DNA of 33,749 nt from Paludibacteraceae bacterium. Its GTDB lineage: Bacteria > Bacteroidota > Bacteroidia > Bacteroidales > Paludibacteraceae. Made by a program: the position numbers and the translations under genes. Location of the stretch: positions 1 through 33,749 of the forward strand of contig JAKSKY010000019.1 in NCBI GenBank assembly GCA_024401515.1. Reading direction: 5' to 3'. This document shows positions 17,797-26,457 of the stretch, one piece after another; positions within the stretch are counted from its first letter, which is position 1; each line of letters opens with the position of its first letter. A model generated the notes under the pieces. The model made no database searches. It saw nothing but the letters and a program-made list of their open reading frames with translations, and was not told the DNA's origin.

Positions 17797-19164
17797 ATGG
17801 CAAAGGTTAAATCTGTATATGTCTGTCAGAACTGCGGAGCGGAAGCTTCGAAGTGGGTGGGAAAATGTCCCGCTTGCGGAGAGTGGAACACCTATGTGGA
17901 AGCGGTGGTGCGCAAGGAATCCAAGGGAACGCAGACATTGAATTTTATTCCAGATAACGGCAAGTCGAAGCCTGTCCTCATCGATGAGGTGGAGACTTCG
18001 GAAGAGCCTCGCGACGATACGGGCAACAACGAGTTCAACCGTGTTTTGGGAGGTGGAATCGTGCCCGGTTCCTTGACCTTGATTGGAGGAGAACCCGGTA
18101 TCGGTAAATCGACCCTGATTCTCCAAATCGCCTTGAGCTTGTATAACAAGAAAATCCTTTATGTATCGGGCGAGGAGAGTGTCAAACAGTTGAAACTGCG
18201 AGCCGACCGTCTCTCCGCCAAGGCGAATCCCAATTGCTACATTGTGAGCGAAACCTCCTTGGAGCAAATCTTTGTCCATATCCAGAACGTGCAGCCCGAT
18301 TTGGTGGTGATCGACTCCATCCAGACCATCAGTACTGATATGGTGGAATCCTCTCCCGGTAGTGTCTCCCAAGTGCGAGAGTGCGCCGCCGCTATCTTGA
18401 AATATGCGAAGGAGAGTGGTGTCCCAGTCTTGATGGTGGGCCATATCAACAAGGAGGGTAATATCGCGGGACCGAAGGTCTTGGAACATATTGTGGACAC
18501 GGTGCTTCAGTTTGAGGGTGACCAACACTATATGTACAGAATTTTACGATCCATCAAAAATCGTTTCGGAAGTACGGCGGAGTTGGGTATCTATGAGATG
18601 CGGCAATCGGGTCTTCGAGAGGTTTCCAATCCTTCGGAATTATTGCTCAGCAACAACCATACGGGGTTGAGTGGAACCGCTATTGGAGTGGCCATCGAAG
18701 GGGTGCGCCCCTTCTTGATTGAGGTGCAGTCATTGGTGAGTTCGGCCGCGTATGGTACGCCGCAACGCTCCACTACTGGTTTTGATATCCGTCGACTCAA
18801 TATGCTTTTGGCTGTTTTGGAAAAACGAGTGGGTTTCAAATTGGCGCAGAAGGATGTCTATCTGAACATTGCGGGTGGATTGCGGATCAACGATCCCGCC
18901 TTGGATTTGGCCATTATCACGGCCATTCTCTCCTCCAATATGGATATGGTGGTGGATGCCCAGACTTGTTTGACGGGTGAGATAGGCCTTTCTGGTGAAA
19001 TTCGTCCGGTCAATCGGATTGAACAGCGTATTTCGGAGGCTGAAAAATTAGGATTTAAACGAATCATTATCCCTGAGTTTAAAAATTTGGATGTGAAGAA
19101 GTGGAATATCGAGGTTGTGTGCGCCCGTAAAGTGGATGAGGCCTTCTCCGCTATTTTTGGATGA
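17797..19164 (+). CDS. radA: DNA repair protein RadA
   Basis: RecA-related ATPase that drives branch migration of recombination intermediates. It has 455 residues, the normal length. The N-terminal zinc finger is complete (C10, C13, C24, C27 in CQNCGAEASKWVGKCPACG). Walker A GGEPGIGKST lies at 97-106, the RadA-specific KNRFG motif at 254-258, and a C-terminal Lon-protease-like domain at about 285-455, which serves as a scaffold and lacks protease activity in this family. It starts 12 bases after the LD-carboxypeptidase stop, so it probably belongs to the same transcript as the helicase gene. Confidence 0.97.
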   Translation: MAKVKSVYVCQNCGAEASKWVGKCPACGEWNTYVEAVVRKESKGTQTLNFIPDNGKSKPVLIDEVETSEEPRDDTGNNEFNRVLGGGIVPGSLTLIGGEPGIGKSTLILQIALSLYNKKILYVSGEESVKQLKLRADRLSAKANPNCYIVSETSLEQIFVHIQNVQPDLVVIDSIQTISTDMVESSPGSVSQVRECAAAILKYAKESGVPVLMVGHINKEGNIAGPKVLEHIVDTVLQFEGDQHYMYRILRSIKNRFGSTAELGIYEMRQSGLREVSNPSELLLSNNHTGLSGTAIGVAIEGVRPFLIEVQSLVSSAAYGTPQRSTTGFDIRRLNMLLAVLEKRVGFKLAQKDVYLNIAGGLRINDPALDLAIITAILSSNMDMVVDAQTCLTGEIGLSGEIRPVNRIEQRISEAEKLGFKRIIIPEFKNLDVKKWNIEVVCARKVDEAFSAIFG

Positions 19165-19232
19165 TTTTTCTTTTTTAACTTTTGGAGGGAAATATACGGG
19201 AAGAGGTTCCGTTCGATATTTAGATAATAATA

Positions 19233-21233
19233 ATGACGATGGCAAGAAAAATAAGAATCTTATCACTGCTTTTGCTCTTTGTGATGGGCGTTTCGGCGCA
19301 GATAAACACGAAGCGTATGATGGATATTGGTAAGAACGCCATCTATTTTGAGGACTATGTCCTCTCCATTCAATATTTCAACCGTGTCATTGGCGCCAAG
19401 CCCTATTTGGCGGATCCCTATTTCTATCGTGCGGTGGCGAAAATCAGTTTGGAGGATTATGTGGGGGCTGAACAAGACTGCGACCTAGCCTTGGAACGTA
19501 ATCCCTTTGTGGTGGACGCCTATCGCTGCCGAGGTGCGGCCCGTTCTTGCATGGGAAAGTACGATGAGGCGCTTGCGGATTTCGACAAGGGATTGGAATT
19601 GGAACCCCACAATAAAATATTCCGATTGTTCAAGGGTTCGGTCTATGCGAGCCAAGAGAAGTGGGATACCGCAATTGCGGTCTTCTCTGATTTGGTGAAA
19701 CTACATCCTCATTTTCAAGAGGCCTATTTAAGAAGAGGCTATTCCTATTTCTCCAATGGTGATACCGTGAACGCTTTGAAGGATTTCGAGTCGCTCTTGG
19801 CGCTGGATCGTTATTCCGCGGATGGCCATGCGGCGCGCGGTTATGTTTTGGGCGCCATGAAGGATTATGAGCGGGGAATTTTGGAATTGAACGAGGCGAT
19901 TCGTTTAGAGCCCTATTGCGTGGGATTTTACATCAACCGTGGTGCCGTGTGGATGGGAGCGGGCGATTCGGTGAAGGCTTTGGCGGATTATGACGCCGCT
20001 ATCCATTTGGATCCTTCCTGCACCTCCGCCTATTTCAACCGAGCCATCGTCCATACCAAGATGGGGAACCTGAAATTGGCCTTGGAGGATTATGATAGGG
20101 TAGTGGATTACGAACCCGGAAATTATTTCGCCATTCTCAACCGTGCGATTGTGTGTGAAAAGATGGGCCGATACAAGAATGCGGTCCGAGATTTGTCCAC
20201 CATCTTAGAGGAGTACCCCGATTATTACCCAGCCTATCAGATGAGGGCGGAGGTGAAGCGCAAGATGAAGGACAAACAGGGGGCTGAGATTGATTACAAC
20301 ACCGCCTATGTGATACAACGTAAGCAAAACAAGGAACTGGATAAGAAACCGGCTGATTTATCCGCTTCGGATCCAAAGTTGAAAAAGAAGAAGGATTTGA
20401 AACGTCATGGTGAATTGGTGGTGATGGACAAGCAGGAGGAGATGCGTCGTCTCTCTTACCGTAGTGAATCGCGAGGACGCGTACAGAATGTGAACTTCCA
20501 CATCGAATTGAGTCCAATGTTGCTGCTCTCCACTCATCCGAAGAGCAATCGGGAGGAGGCTAAGAAATCTATGTTCCTATATGATAAGAGGCTAATGGCT
20601 TTGGATGCCTCGTTACCCAATATGAAATTGTCGTTGGCATTGGCCGAGGAGCCTATTGGAGAAGAGCGTTTGAGATTAACGCTTGCTTCGATAGATAGTC
20701 TGTCCAACCGACTTACCCAACAGGTCGCTCCAAAGGATCTTTTGGTCAGGGCCATTTGCATGGAGACTGTTTCTGACTATCAAGGCGCATTCGATGATTT
20801 GTCTGCGGCCATTGATATGGGAGGGGACGAATATGTTTGGTTGACCCATTTCCTCAGAGGTGTATTGCGCTATAAACGTTTTATGGTCCAGTCCAATTTG
20901 GAGGGTGAGGAGGTAGCTTCTTTGCAGACAGTTGTGTTTGAGTTGATGCAGAAAGATTTCGATGCGGCTACTCGCTTGGCGCCAGACTTCGCTCCCGCTT
21001 GGTACAATTTGGCCCATGCCTTGGTGGCGCAACGTAAGTATGAGGATGCGATAAAAGCCTATGACCAGGCAATCGTATTAAAGCCTTCGTTAGCGGAGGC
21101 TTACTATAATCGAGGACTTACCCATATCTATATGAAGAATCGTGAGCAGGGCATCTCCGATTTGAGCAAGGCAGGTGAGTTGGGTCTCTATTCCGCCTAT
21201 AATGTGATCAAAAGATTTGGAGGAAAACAGTAG
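19233..21233 (+). CDS. Exported tetratricopeptide-repeat protein
   Basis: A 666-residue protein of unknown partner. A signal peptide (IRILSLLLLFVMGVSAQ) is followed by about ten TPR units of 34 residues (about 27-375), with the usual pattern of A/G at helix packing positions, for example YFNRAIVHTKMGNLKLALED. A Lys-rich spacer of about 120 residues follows (375-500, including KLKKKKDLKRHGE), then a second TPR block (about 505-655). TPR arrays bind proteins, and in Bacteroidetes such exported forms are often envelope scaffolds; this one is unassigned. The ATG at 19239 is an alternative start. Its TAG stop lies inside a perfect palindrome (21230-21257). Confidence 0.88.
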   Translation: MTMARKIRILSLLLLFVMGVSAQINTKRMMDIGKNAIYFEDYVLSIQYFNRVIGAKPYLADPYFYRAVAKISLEDYVGAEQDCDLALERNPFVVDAYRCRGAARSCMGKYDEALADFDKGLELEPHNKIFRLFKGSVYASQEKWDTAIAVFSDLVKLHPHFQEAYLRRGYSYFSNGDTVNALKDFESLLALDRYSADGHAARGYVLGAMKDYERGILELNEAIRLEPYCVGFYINRGAVWMGAGDSVKALADYDAAIHLDPSCTSAYFNRAIVHTKMGNLKLALEDYDRVVDYEPGNYFAILNRAIVCEKMGRYKNAVRDLSTILEEYPDYYPAYQMRAEVKRKMKDKQGAEIDYNTAYVIQRKQNKELDKKPADLSASDPKLKKKKDLKRHGELVVMDKQEEMRRLSYRSESRGRVQNVNFHIELSPMLLLSTHPKSNREEAKKSMFLYDKRLMALDASLPNMKLSLALAEEPIGEERLRLTLASIDSLSNRLTQQVAPKDLLVRAICMETVSDYQGAFDDLSAAIDMGGDEYVWLTHFLRGVLRYKRFMVQSNLEGEEVASLQTVVFELMQKDFDAATRLAPDFAPAWYNLAHALVAQRKYEDAIKAYDQAIVLKPSLAEAYYNRGLTHIYMKNREQGISDLSKAGELGLYSAYNVIKRFGGKQ

Positions 21234-21257
21234 AGACGTTGCGCACAACGTCTCTAC
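21230..21257. terminator. Perfect 12-bp palindromic hairpin between convergent genes, REP-like
   Basis: GTAGAGACGTTG at 21230-21241 and CAACGTCTCTAC at 21246-21257 form a perfect stem with a CGCA loop. T-rich sequence follows on the plus strand (TCTCTCTTATTCC), and CTGTTTTCC follows on the minus strand, so it may end transcription in both directions. The first two bases of the stop codon's TAG come from the left arm itself. The near-symmetric GAGACGTTG...CAACGTCTC sequence resembles dispersed palindromic elements; whether copies exist elsewhere in this genome cannot be seen here. Confidence 0.7.
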
Positions 21258-21266
21258 GTCTCTCTC

Positions 21267-22307
21267 TTATTCCTTCTTTATGATGATCAAATTCTGACCA
21301 ATTTTCAGCGCTGTGCCCTTTAAATGGTTCCATTCTTGGATCTCCTCTACGGTGCATCCATGTGTTTTAGAGATGCGGTAGAGTGTCTCTTTCGCCTTTA
21401 CGATGTGAATGGTCGTGTCGCTTCCTTGGGTAGGATTGATGATGACCTCTTCCACTGGCTTTATTTCGGGTACAACCTCTCGTTTCACCTCCTCTTCTTG
21501 TTGGATGATGAGCCTTTGGTCAATCTTCAGATAAGTATTCTTGAGATTGTTCCATCGCATTAGATCCTCCACGCTGCAATCATACATCTTGGCTATTTTG
21601 AAGAGGGTCTCCTTCTTCTGGACGATGTGGACAAGCGCCTCTTTGTGTGTCTCCTCCTTTTCAGGAGCGACAGGGATTACGGTTGGCTCTTGCTTCTCTT
21701 CCTTTTTCTCCTCTTGTTGAGGCTCTGCTTGTTCCTTCTCCTTCTCCTCCTTTTGTGGTGTCACCTCTTCTTGTGGAGTATTCTCTTCCTTCTTATCAGG
21801 AACGACAAGTGTAGGATCCTCCTCTCCGATGATACGTTTGATGCCGATGTGGCGGATGCGGTAGTATTCCGTCTCCGGGTAGTTGTCGATGGTGATGCCG
21901 CTATTCACGGAGGCGTGGATGAATCGTAGGGTTGTGTTTTTCCCGTCGGGCTGTACTTCGTAGACGATGCCGACATGTCCTACGCCTTTGGATTTTGCGT
22001 TGCTCCCTTTGAAAAAGATGAGGTCTCCTTTTTTAGCATCTTCCAGGGAAACCTTGTCTCCTTGTAGGTATTGAGAGACGGATGATGCGGCCAAGTCATA
22101 ACCGAATTGGCGGAACACATAGCCCGTGAATCCTGAGCAATCGAAACGATGGGGCCCTTTGCCTGCGTATTGATACCTCTTGCCAAGGTGTTTGGTGGCC
22201 TCCACAATGATGGAGTCACGCAAAGAGAGGTGGCTCTCTTCGTGCCTTCTGGCATATGAGCAGAGAGGCAATATGGCTAATAATAAAATGGTTACAATCT
22301 TTCTCAT
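21267..22307 (-). CDS. NlpC/P60 cell-wall endopeptidase with two LysM domains
   Basis: A 346-residue exported hydrolase that cleaves peptide stems of peptidoglycan. A signal peptide (1-19) is followed by the NlpC/P60 domain (about 28-165), with the complete triad C57 in RFDCSGF, H111 in GVGHVGIVY and H131 in FIHAS. A Pro/Glu/Lys/Gln-rich spacer (165-222) leads to LysM 1 (about 226-268) and LysM 2 (about 300-342), which bind glycan strands. The catalytic domain comes before the LysM repeats, a common Bacteroidetes order. A -7 promoter box lies only five bases before the ATG. The gene converges on the TPR gene. Confidence 0.94.
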   Translation of the reverse strand: MRKIVTILLLAILPLCSYARRHEESHLSLRDSIIVEATKHLGKRYQYAGKGPHRFDCSGFTGYVFRQFGYDLAASSVSQYLQGDKVSLEDAKKGDLIFFKGSNAKSKGVGHVGIVYEVQPDGKNTTLRFIHASVNSGITIDNYPETEYYRIRHIGIKRIIGEEDPTLVVPDKKEENTPQEEVTPQKEEKEKEQAEPQQEEKKEEKQEPTVIPVAPEKEETHKEALVHIVQKKETLFKIAKMYDCSVEDLMRWNNLKNTYLKIDQRLIIQQEEEVKREVVPEIKPVEEVIINPTQGSDTTIHIVKAKETLYRISKTHGCTVEEIQEWNHLKGTALKIGQNLIIIKKE

Positions 22308-22312
22308 GGAGA

Positions 22313-22320
22313 CAAAGGTA
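22313..22320 (-). promoter_or_regulatory. Candidate -7 box TACCTTTG directly before the NlpC/P60 start
   Basis: On the minus strand TACCTTTG fits TAnnTTTG and ends five bases before the ATG at 22307. If it is used, the mRNA would be leaderless or nearly so. No good -33 TTTG is present; the -15 to -30 region is instead a palindrome (22326-22340). Confidence 0.4.
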
Positions 22321-22325
22321 CATAT

Positions 22326-22340
22326 TTTCTTTGAAAGAAA
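22326..22340. repeat. Palindrome TTTCTTT-G-AAAGAAA upstream of the NlpC/P60 gene
   Basis: Perfect 7-base arms around a single G, centred about 13 bases upstream of the candidate -7 box. It could be an operator, but AT-rich palindromes of this size also arise by chance. Confidence 0.3.
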
Positions 22341-22490
22341 TTCCTCGCTTTAGCTCTCAACATTGTTGTTTTAATTCCTAAAAACCGTGACGTTAGGCTT
22401 ACAAATTGAAATATATTGATAAAAAATTATGTTATATGTGCTTAATGTGCGATATATGTTTGTATATTCGCGGTGTATTACACTATATCA

Positions 22491-22498
22491 TAATTTTG
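22491..22498 (+). promoter_or_regulatory. Candidate -7 box TAATTTTG for the C25 protease gene
   Basis: TAATTTTG fits TAnnTTTG and lies 93 bases before the ATG. Another match, TATGTTTG, lies at 22455-22462. Neither has a well-spaced -33 TTTG. The 284-base gap between the divergent genes is AT-rich, and I see nothing else coding in it. Confidence 0.3.
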
Positions 22499-22591
22499 TA
22501 TATAGACTTTGTTGAGAGTGGGGTGAAGTAGGGCTGATGTGTTGCTGAACAAGGTCCCTATCTATTTCTTACAGAAAAATAGTCAAATAAG

Positions 22592-25381
22592 ATGAAGTAC
22601 TCATTGTTAGGTTTATTGATGTTTGTGACAACATCTCTTCATGCGACGCATTTCTCTTATACGGAAGGCGTTGTGAATAATGGTGATTTTGAGGTGAGCA
22701 GGGAGGTTAAGGCAGGGACGAACTCTGTTGAGGTCTCTTATCGTTGGGGCGGTTTCTCCGTGGAAAAAACCACAGTGGATGGTCAAGTGTTGCATCTGAT
22801 CAAGATGAATAACCTGGCTGATTTGGAGGAGAAGGGATGTCCGAAACTTCCTGTTGTCAATGATTTGTTGAGTGTCGCCTCTTCTCATGTGAAGGTGGAG
22901 ATCTTGGACGCTGAGTACAAAGAGTATAAGGAATTCATGGTATATCCATCCCAAGGAGCGATTGCGCAAACGGAGACCGATACATTGGGAAATTTGATGT
23001 TCTCGGACGTATACCAGACCAATAGTTATTATCCGGCGAACAATGTTAGTGTGGTAGAGGTGCAGGCTTACCGCTCTTATCCATTCGCGACGGTGCGTTT
23101 TTGCCCAATCCAGTATAATCCTGTCACAAAAGTGGTGAAATGTTGCACACATGTCACATATCGATTGAGTTGGTCGAAGAATGATTACCAGTCTAGTGTG
23201 GAAGCGCCAGGGGACGAGAATCTTCCTATGAACTATGCGAAGATGCCTACCCTTTTGAGAGGCGTTGTGGCGGATTACGTGGCTAGCCAAGATACTATGT
23301 CTGGTAAAACTTCGTTGCGTGGTGGCTCTGTATCGAAGGATAAGGCGGATTATTTGATTGTGACCACCAATAAATATTTGCCTGCTGTGGAGCGTTTTAA
23401 ATCTTGGAAATCCATGTTGGGTTACAAGGTGCTTGTATTGTCTACTTCCCAATGGGCTAGTAAGGAGGATGTGAAGGATCAAATCTATGTGAATTATGTG
23501 GCGAACGATAAACCGGAGTATCTCTTGATATTCGGAGACATCACAGACGTTCCTTCCTATTTGAGTCCATACTCTTACGAAACGCATAGTAGTTATAAGA
23601 AGTATAATCTTGATTATGGCCAATATGCCTCCGATTTGCAGTACTCTTGCATGGATGGCCCTGATGATATCGTTCCGGATATGGCGGCTGGACGTATATC
23701 AGTCTCTTCTCTTGACGAGGCGAATACGATAGTGGATAAGATCATCAATTATGAGCAAAACCCAGTGTTGGACGAGTCTTTCTACAATACGGCCTTACAT
23801 TGTGCCTTCTTCCAAGATGATATAGTAGTAAAATCGACTACAGCGGGCGTTCCGGATGAACACTTCCATGATGGGTATGAAGACCGTCGTTTTGTCTTGA
23901 CGAGTGAGGAGATCCGTAATTATATGATGGGTTGGGGTAAAACCGTTGATCGAGTTTACTTCGCGAAGAATTGGGGGGCTGAACCTGCTTTCTATAATTC
24001 CGGAACATATTCCAATGGCGCCTCGTTGCCAAGCGAGTTGACTGGCTATGGCCCCGTATGGGAAGGAACCCGAAATGAAATCAAGGCGGGTATCGAAAAG
24101 GGTGCCTTTTATGTTTTACACAGAGATCATGGAAATTATTATGGATGGGGTGATCCGGAATATCAATTGGGTGATCTTGATAAATTAAACAATGGTGATA
24201 AAACGCCTGTTGTATTCTCTTTGAACTGTTTGACGGGAGGCTTCCAATTCGGAGAGTGTTTCTCGGAGAAATTTTTACGGAAACAGAATGGAGGAGCGGT
24301 TGGTGTTGTTGGCGCGACAGCTGTTAGTTTCTCCGGCTATAACGATGCGCTTGCGATCGGTATGTTTGATGCGATCTATCCATATCCGGGTGTAAGTACG
24401 GTTTGGCGTGGTGGACGTGGCTACGAGCCTGAGAATGTGGAACCGATATATCACATGGGCCAAGTATTGAATAAGGCGTTGTTGATGATGCCTAACATAT
24501 ATCAGTCAGGTATTTTGGCTCGTTTCTCCAGTGCTATTTTCCACTATTTCGGAGATCCTAGTATGGAACTACGTACCGAGGCCCCAGTTTGTTTGGACGC
24601 CACGGTGGTGAAGGAGGGATCTTTGGTGAAGGTTTCGACCCCTGTTTCAGGTTGTAGAATCTCCCTTTGTAGCGTGGATGACGGCGGAGAGTCATACGTA
24701 CAATCTTTTGACGGTGTTTCAGAAGCGACCTTCCAAGATGTAGACTTCAATTATGCGGTGACTGTCTATCGACACAACTATGTGCCATTTGTTTACAATG
24801 GAGCTAAGTATATTCAAAGCAAAGTTTATGCGTCGGATGAAACCGTTGTGGCGAATGTAATCTATGCGGGAGAAGGTGTATTGGAGAGCCAGCCGAAGGG
24901 TGAGGTAGTCGTGAAGAGTGGAGATGTCAACTATTACGCCTCTTCCAGTGTCGTCTTGAAAACAGGATTCTCCGTTATGTTGTCTGATAAAGAGTCTGAA
25001 TTCGTTGCTCATGTGGATGTCCATCCTTGTCAATCCGTTTCGGAAGAACCGGAGAGCTCTTACCATGCCGTTCCAACTGAACCGCAAATCTTTGCGCTTA
25101 CCACTGATTCCGACGATGTGGTTATTGTGGAGGTGGAGTCTAACTTGACGGATCTACAGAATAACTTGGATAAAAGGCTGAATACTTATGTGGAGAATGG
25201 TGAAATCGTTGTCGTATTGGGTGAGTTGAGTGGCCGTGTGGTGGTCTCTGATGTGCAAGGAAAGCAAGTGGCTGCCCAAAATGGTTCGGGCATCATCCGA
25301 TTGGGCGTCGAGAAGGGCCTTTATGTGGTGACTGTTCATTTCGATGAGAGCCAACAAACTGAAAAGGTGGTAAACCCATAA
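22592..25381 (+). CDS. Gingipain-like C25 cysteine protease with T9SS sorting domain
   Basis: A 929-residue secreted protease. A signal peptide (1-18) and a propeptide of C25 type (about 20-235, with the YPANNV and PIQYNPVTK segments typical of the family) precede the caspase-like C25 catalytic domain (about 250-665). The expected dyad is H513 in HRDHGNYYGWG and C546 in SLNCLTGGF, followed by GECFSEKFLR. After an Ig-like stretch comes a segment with the pattern seen in Bacteroidetes 3-coathanger-type stacks (near 775-815, VVLKTGFSVML). The last about 70 residues fit a type A T9SS sorting domain (VVVSDVQGKQV, GLYVVTV, EKVV). Specificity for Arg or Lys cannot be read from the sequence. It is followed by an exported S74-like protein 54 bases downstream. 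Confidence 0.92.
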   Translation: MKYSLLGLLMFVTTSLHATHFSYTEGVVNNGDFEVSREVKAGTNSVEVSYRWGGFSVEKTTVDGQVLHLIKMNNLADLEEKGCPKLPVVNDLLSVASSHVKVEILDAEYKEYKEFMVYPSQGAIAQTETDTLGNLMFSDVYQTNSYYPANNVSVVEVQAYRSYPFATVRFCPIQYNPVTKVVKCCTHVTYRLSWSKNDYQSSVEAPGDENLPMNYAKMPTLLRGVVADYVASQDTMSGKTSLRGGSVSKDKADYLIVTTNKYLPAVERFKSWKSMLGYKVLVLSTSQWASKEDVKDQIYVNYVANDKPEYLLIFGDITDVPSYLSPYSYETHSSYKKYNLDYGQYASDLQYSCMDGPDDIVPDMAAGRISVSSLDEANTIVDKIINYEQNPVLDESFYNTALHCAFFQDDIVVKSTTAGVPDEHFHDGYEDRRFVLTSEEIRNYMMGWGKTVDRVYFAKNWGAEPAFYNSGTYSNGASLPSELTGYGPVWEGTRNEIKAGIEKGAFYVLHRDHGNYYGWGDPEYQLGDLDKLNNGDKTPVVFSLNCLTGGFQFGECFSEKFLRKQNGGAVGVVGATAVSFSGYNDALAIGMFDAIYPYPGVSTVWRGGRGYEPENVEPIYHMGQVLNKALLMMPNIYQSGILARFSSAIFHYFGDPSMELRTEAPVCLDATVVKEGSLVKVSTPVSGCRISLCSVDDGGESYVQSFDGVSEATFQDVDFNYAVTVYRHNYVPFVYNGAKYIQSKVYASDETVVANVIYAGEGVLESQPKGEVVVKSGDVNYYASSSVVLKTGFSVMLSDKESEFVAHVDVHPCQSVSEEPESSYHAVPTEPQIFALTTDSDDVVIVEVESNLTDLQNNLDKRLNTYVENGEIVVVLGELSGRVVVSDVQGKQVAAQNGSGIIRLGVEKGLYVVTVHFDESQQTEKVVNP

Positions 25382-25435
25382 TTAGAATCATGCGTGAATA
25401 TTTTAATTGATTAAATAATTTAAAAACAAATAAAT

Positions 25436-26401
25436 ATGAAATTCGGAAATTTAATTGCGGCAGCAGCTTTATCATTGGCTGCCACAGCCATTTCGGCTCA
25501 ACAATCTTTTGATGAGAACGTAACCTTTAAAAAGTCCGTTTATGGTTCGAATATTTATGTGGAGCATCCAACCTATCCAAGTCGTGTGAATATTGAGAGC
25601 GGATATTCTCCAAAGACTCCGCTTAACCTTTTGGTGAAAGGAACGGGAGATGCTTTCTATAATTATTTGAGTTTTGGATTGGATTCCATCCTCAATAAGT
25701 CGGCTTGGAAGATAAGAACCTATGTTTCCACTCCATCGCCAGAACCGTCTCCGGCACCATTGATGTTTGAGTCTTCCGCATACAATTTCAGAGGTGGTGA
25801 GTTGACCATTGCGCCTAAAGTGTCGGATGGTTATAATCCAACTGCGAAAATCACTGAAGCGGGTCAATTTTGCGGTGTCTCTTTGAATTTGGTTCATGAG
25901 TCATACTCCACTTATCGCAACCCACGTATGAACATCGTTTATAATGCGGATGAAAAGCGTTGGGAATGGCAAGTCTATGGTGCGACAGGTCTTGAGACGC
26001 CTAAGGGACCTTTGTACATCTCAGCAAGCCAAGCAACCATTGATGGCGGAAATCTTTTGGTAAATGGAACCATTGAGTGTAAGAAGAATTTGAAGGTGGC
26101 TGAGGTGGAAGCGAAATCACTTCGCGCTAACGATGTGAAGGTGGATTTGAACAATGCGGCTGATTATGTATTCGAGGAGAACTACGATTTGAAGTCTTTG
26201 AGCGAGGTTGAGGCTTATGTCAAGGCTAACAAGCATTTGCCAGGTGTCCCTTCCGCTTCAGAGTTGAGGGAAGAGGGTATGAGTGTATCTGAGATGAGTA
26301 ATCTACTATTGGAGAAGGTGGAGGAGTTGACGCTTCACTTGATTCGTGTGGAGAAGGAGAACCAAGCTTTGAAGGCTGAAATCGAGGCTTTGAAGAAATA
26401 G
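25436..26401 (+). CDS. Exported protein with S74-chaperone-like C-terminus
   Basis: A 321-residue protein with a clear signal peptide (1-21, ending AISAQQ). The middle (about 30-230) looks beta-rich and is not assigned to a known family. The C-terminus has the sequence type YVFEENYDLKSLSEVEAYV, then HLPGVPSASE, then a leucine-heptad coiled coil (about 285-320). This is widespread in Bacteroidetes surface proteins and related to the ends of phage tail-fibre/endosialidase (S74) intramolecular chaperones, which trimerise fibres. The Ser-Asp self-cleavage site of true S74 domains is not obvious here. It probably forms a trimeric surface fibre or adhesin. It follows the C25 protease closely in the same direction and ends in a good terminator, so the two are likely one unit. 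Confidence 0.82.
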   Translation: MKFGNLIAAAALSLAATAISAQQSFDENVTFKKSVYGSNIYVEHPTYPSRVNIESGYSPKTPLNLLVKGTGDAFYNYLSFGLDSILNKSAWKIRTYVSTPSPEPSPAPLMFESSAYNFRGGELTIAPKVSDGYNPTAKITEAGQFCGVSLNLVHESYSTYRNPRMNIVYNADEKRWEWQVYGATGLETPKGPLYISASQATIDGGNLLVNGTIECKKNLKVAEVEAKSLRANDVKVDLNNAADYVFEENYDLKSLSEVEAYVKANKHLPGVPSASELREEGMSVSEMSNLLLEKVEELTLHLIRVEKENQALKAEIEALKK

Positions 26402-26424
26402 TATTCTGATACGACATAACATAG

Positions 26425-26457
26425 AAAGGGCTGGTGCGATAAGTGTCAGCCCTTTTT
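26425..26457 (+). terminator. Intrinsic terminator after the S74-like gene
   Basis: AAAGGGCTG at 26425-26433 pairs with CAGCCCTTT at 26447-26455 around a 13-base loop, followed by T residues to 26457. It is placed 24 bases behind the stop codon. Confidence 0.87.
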
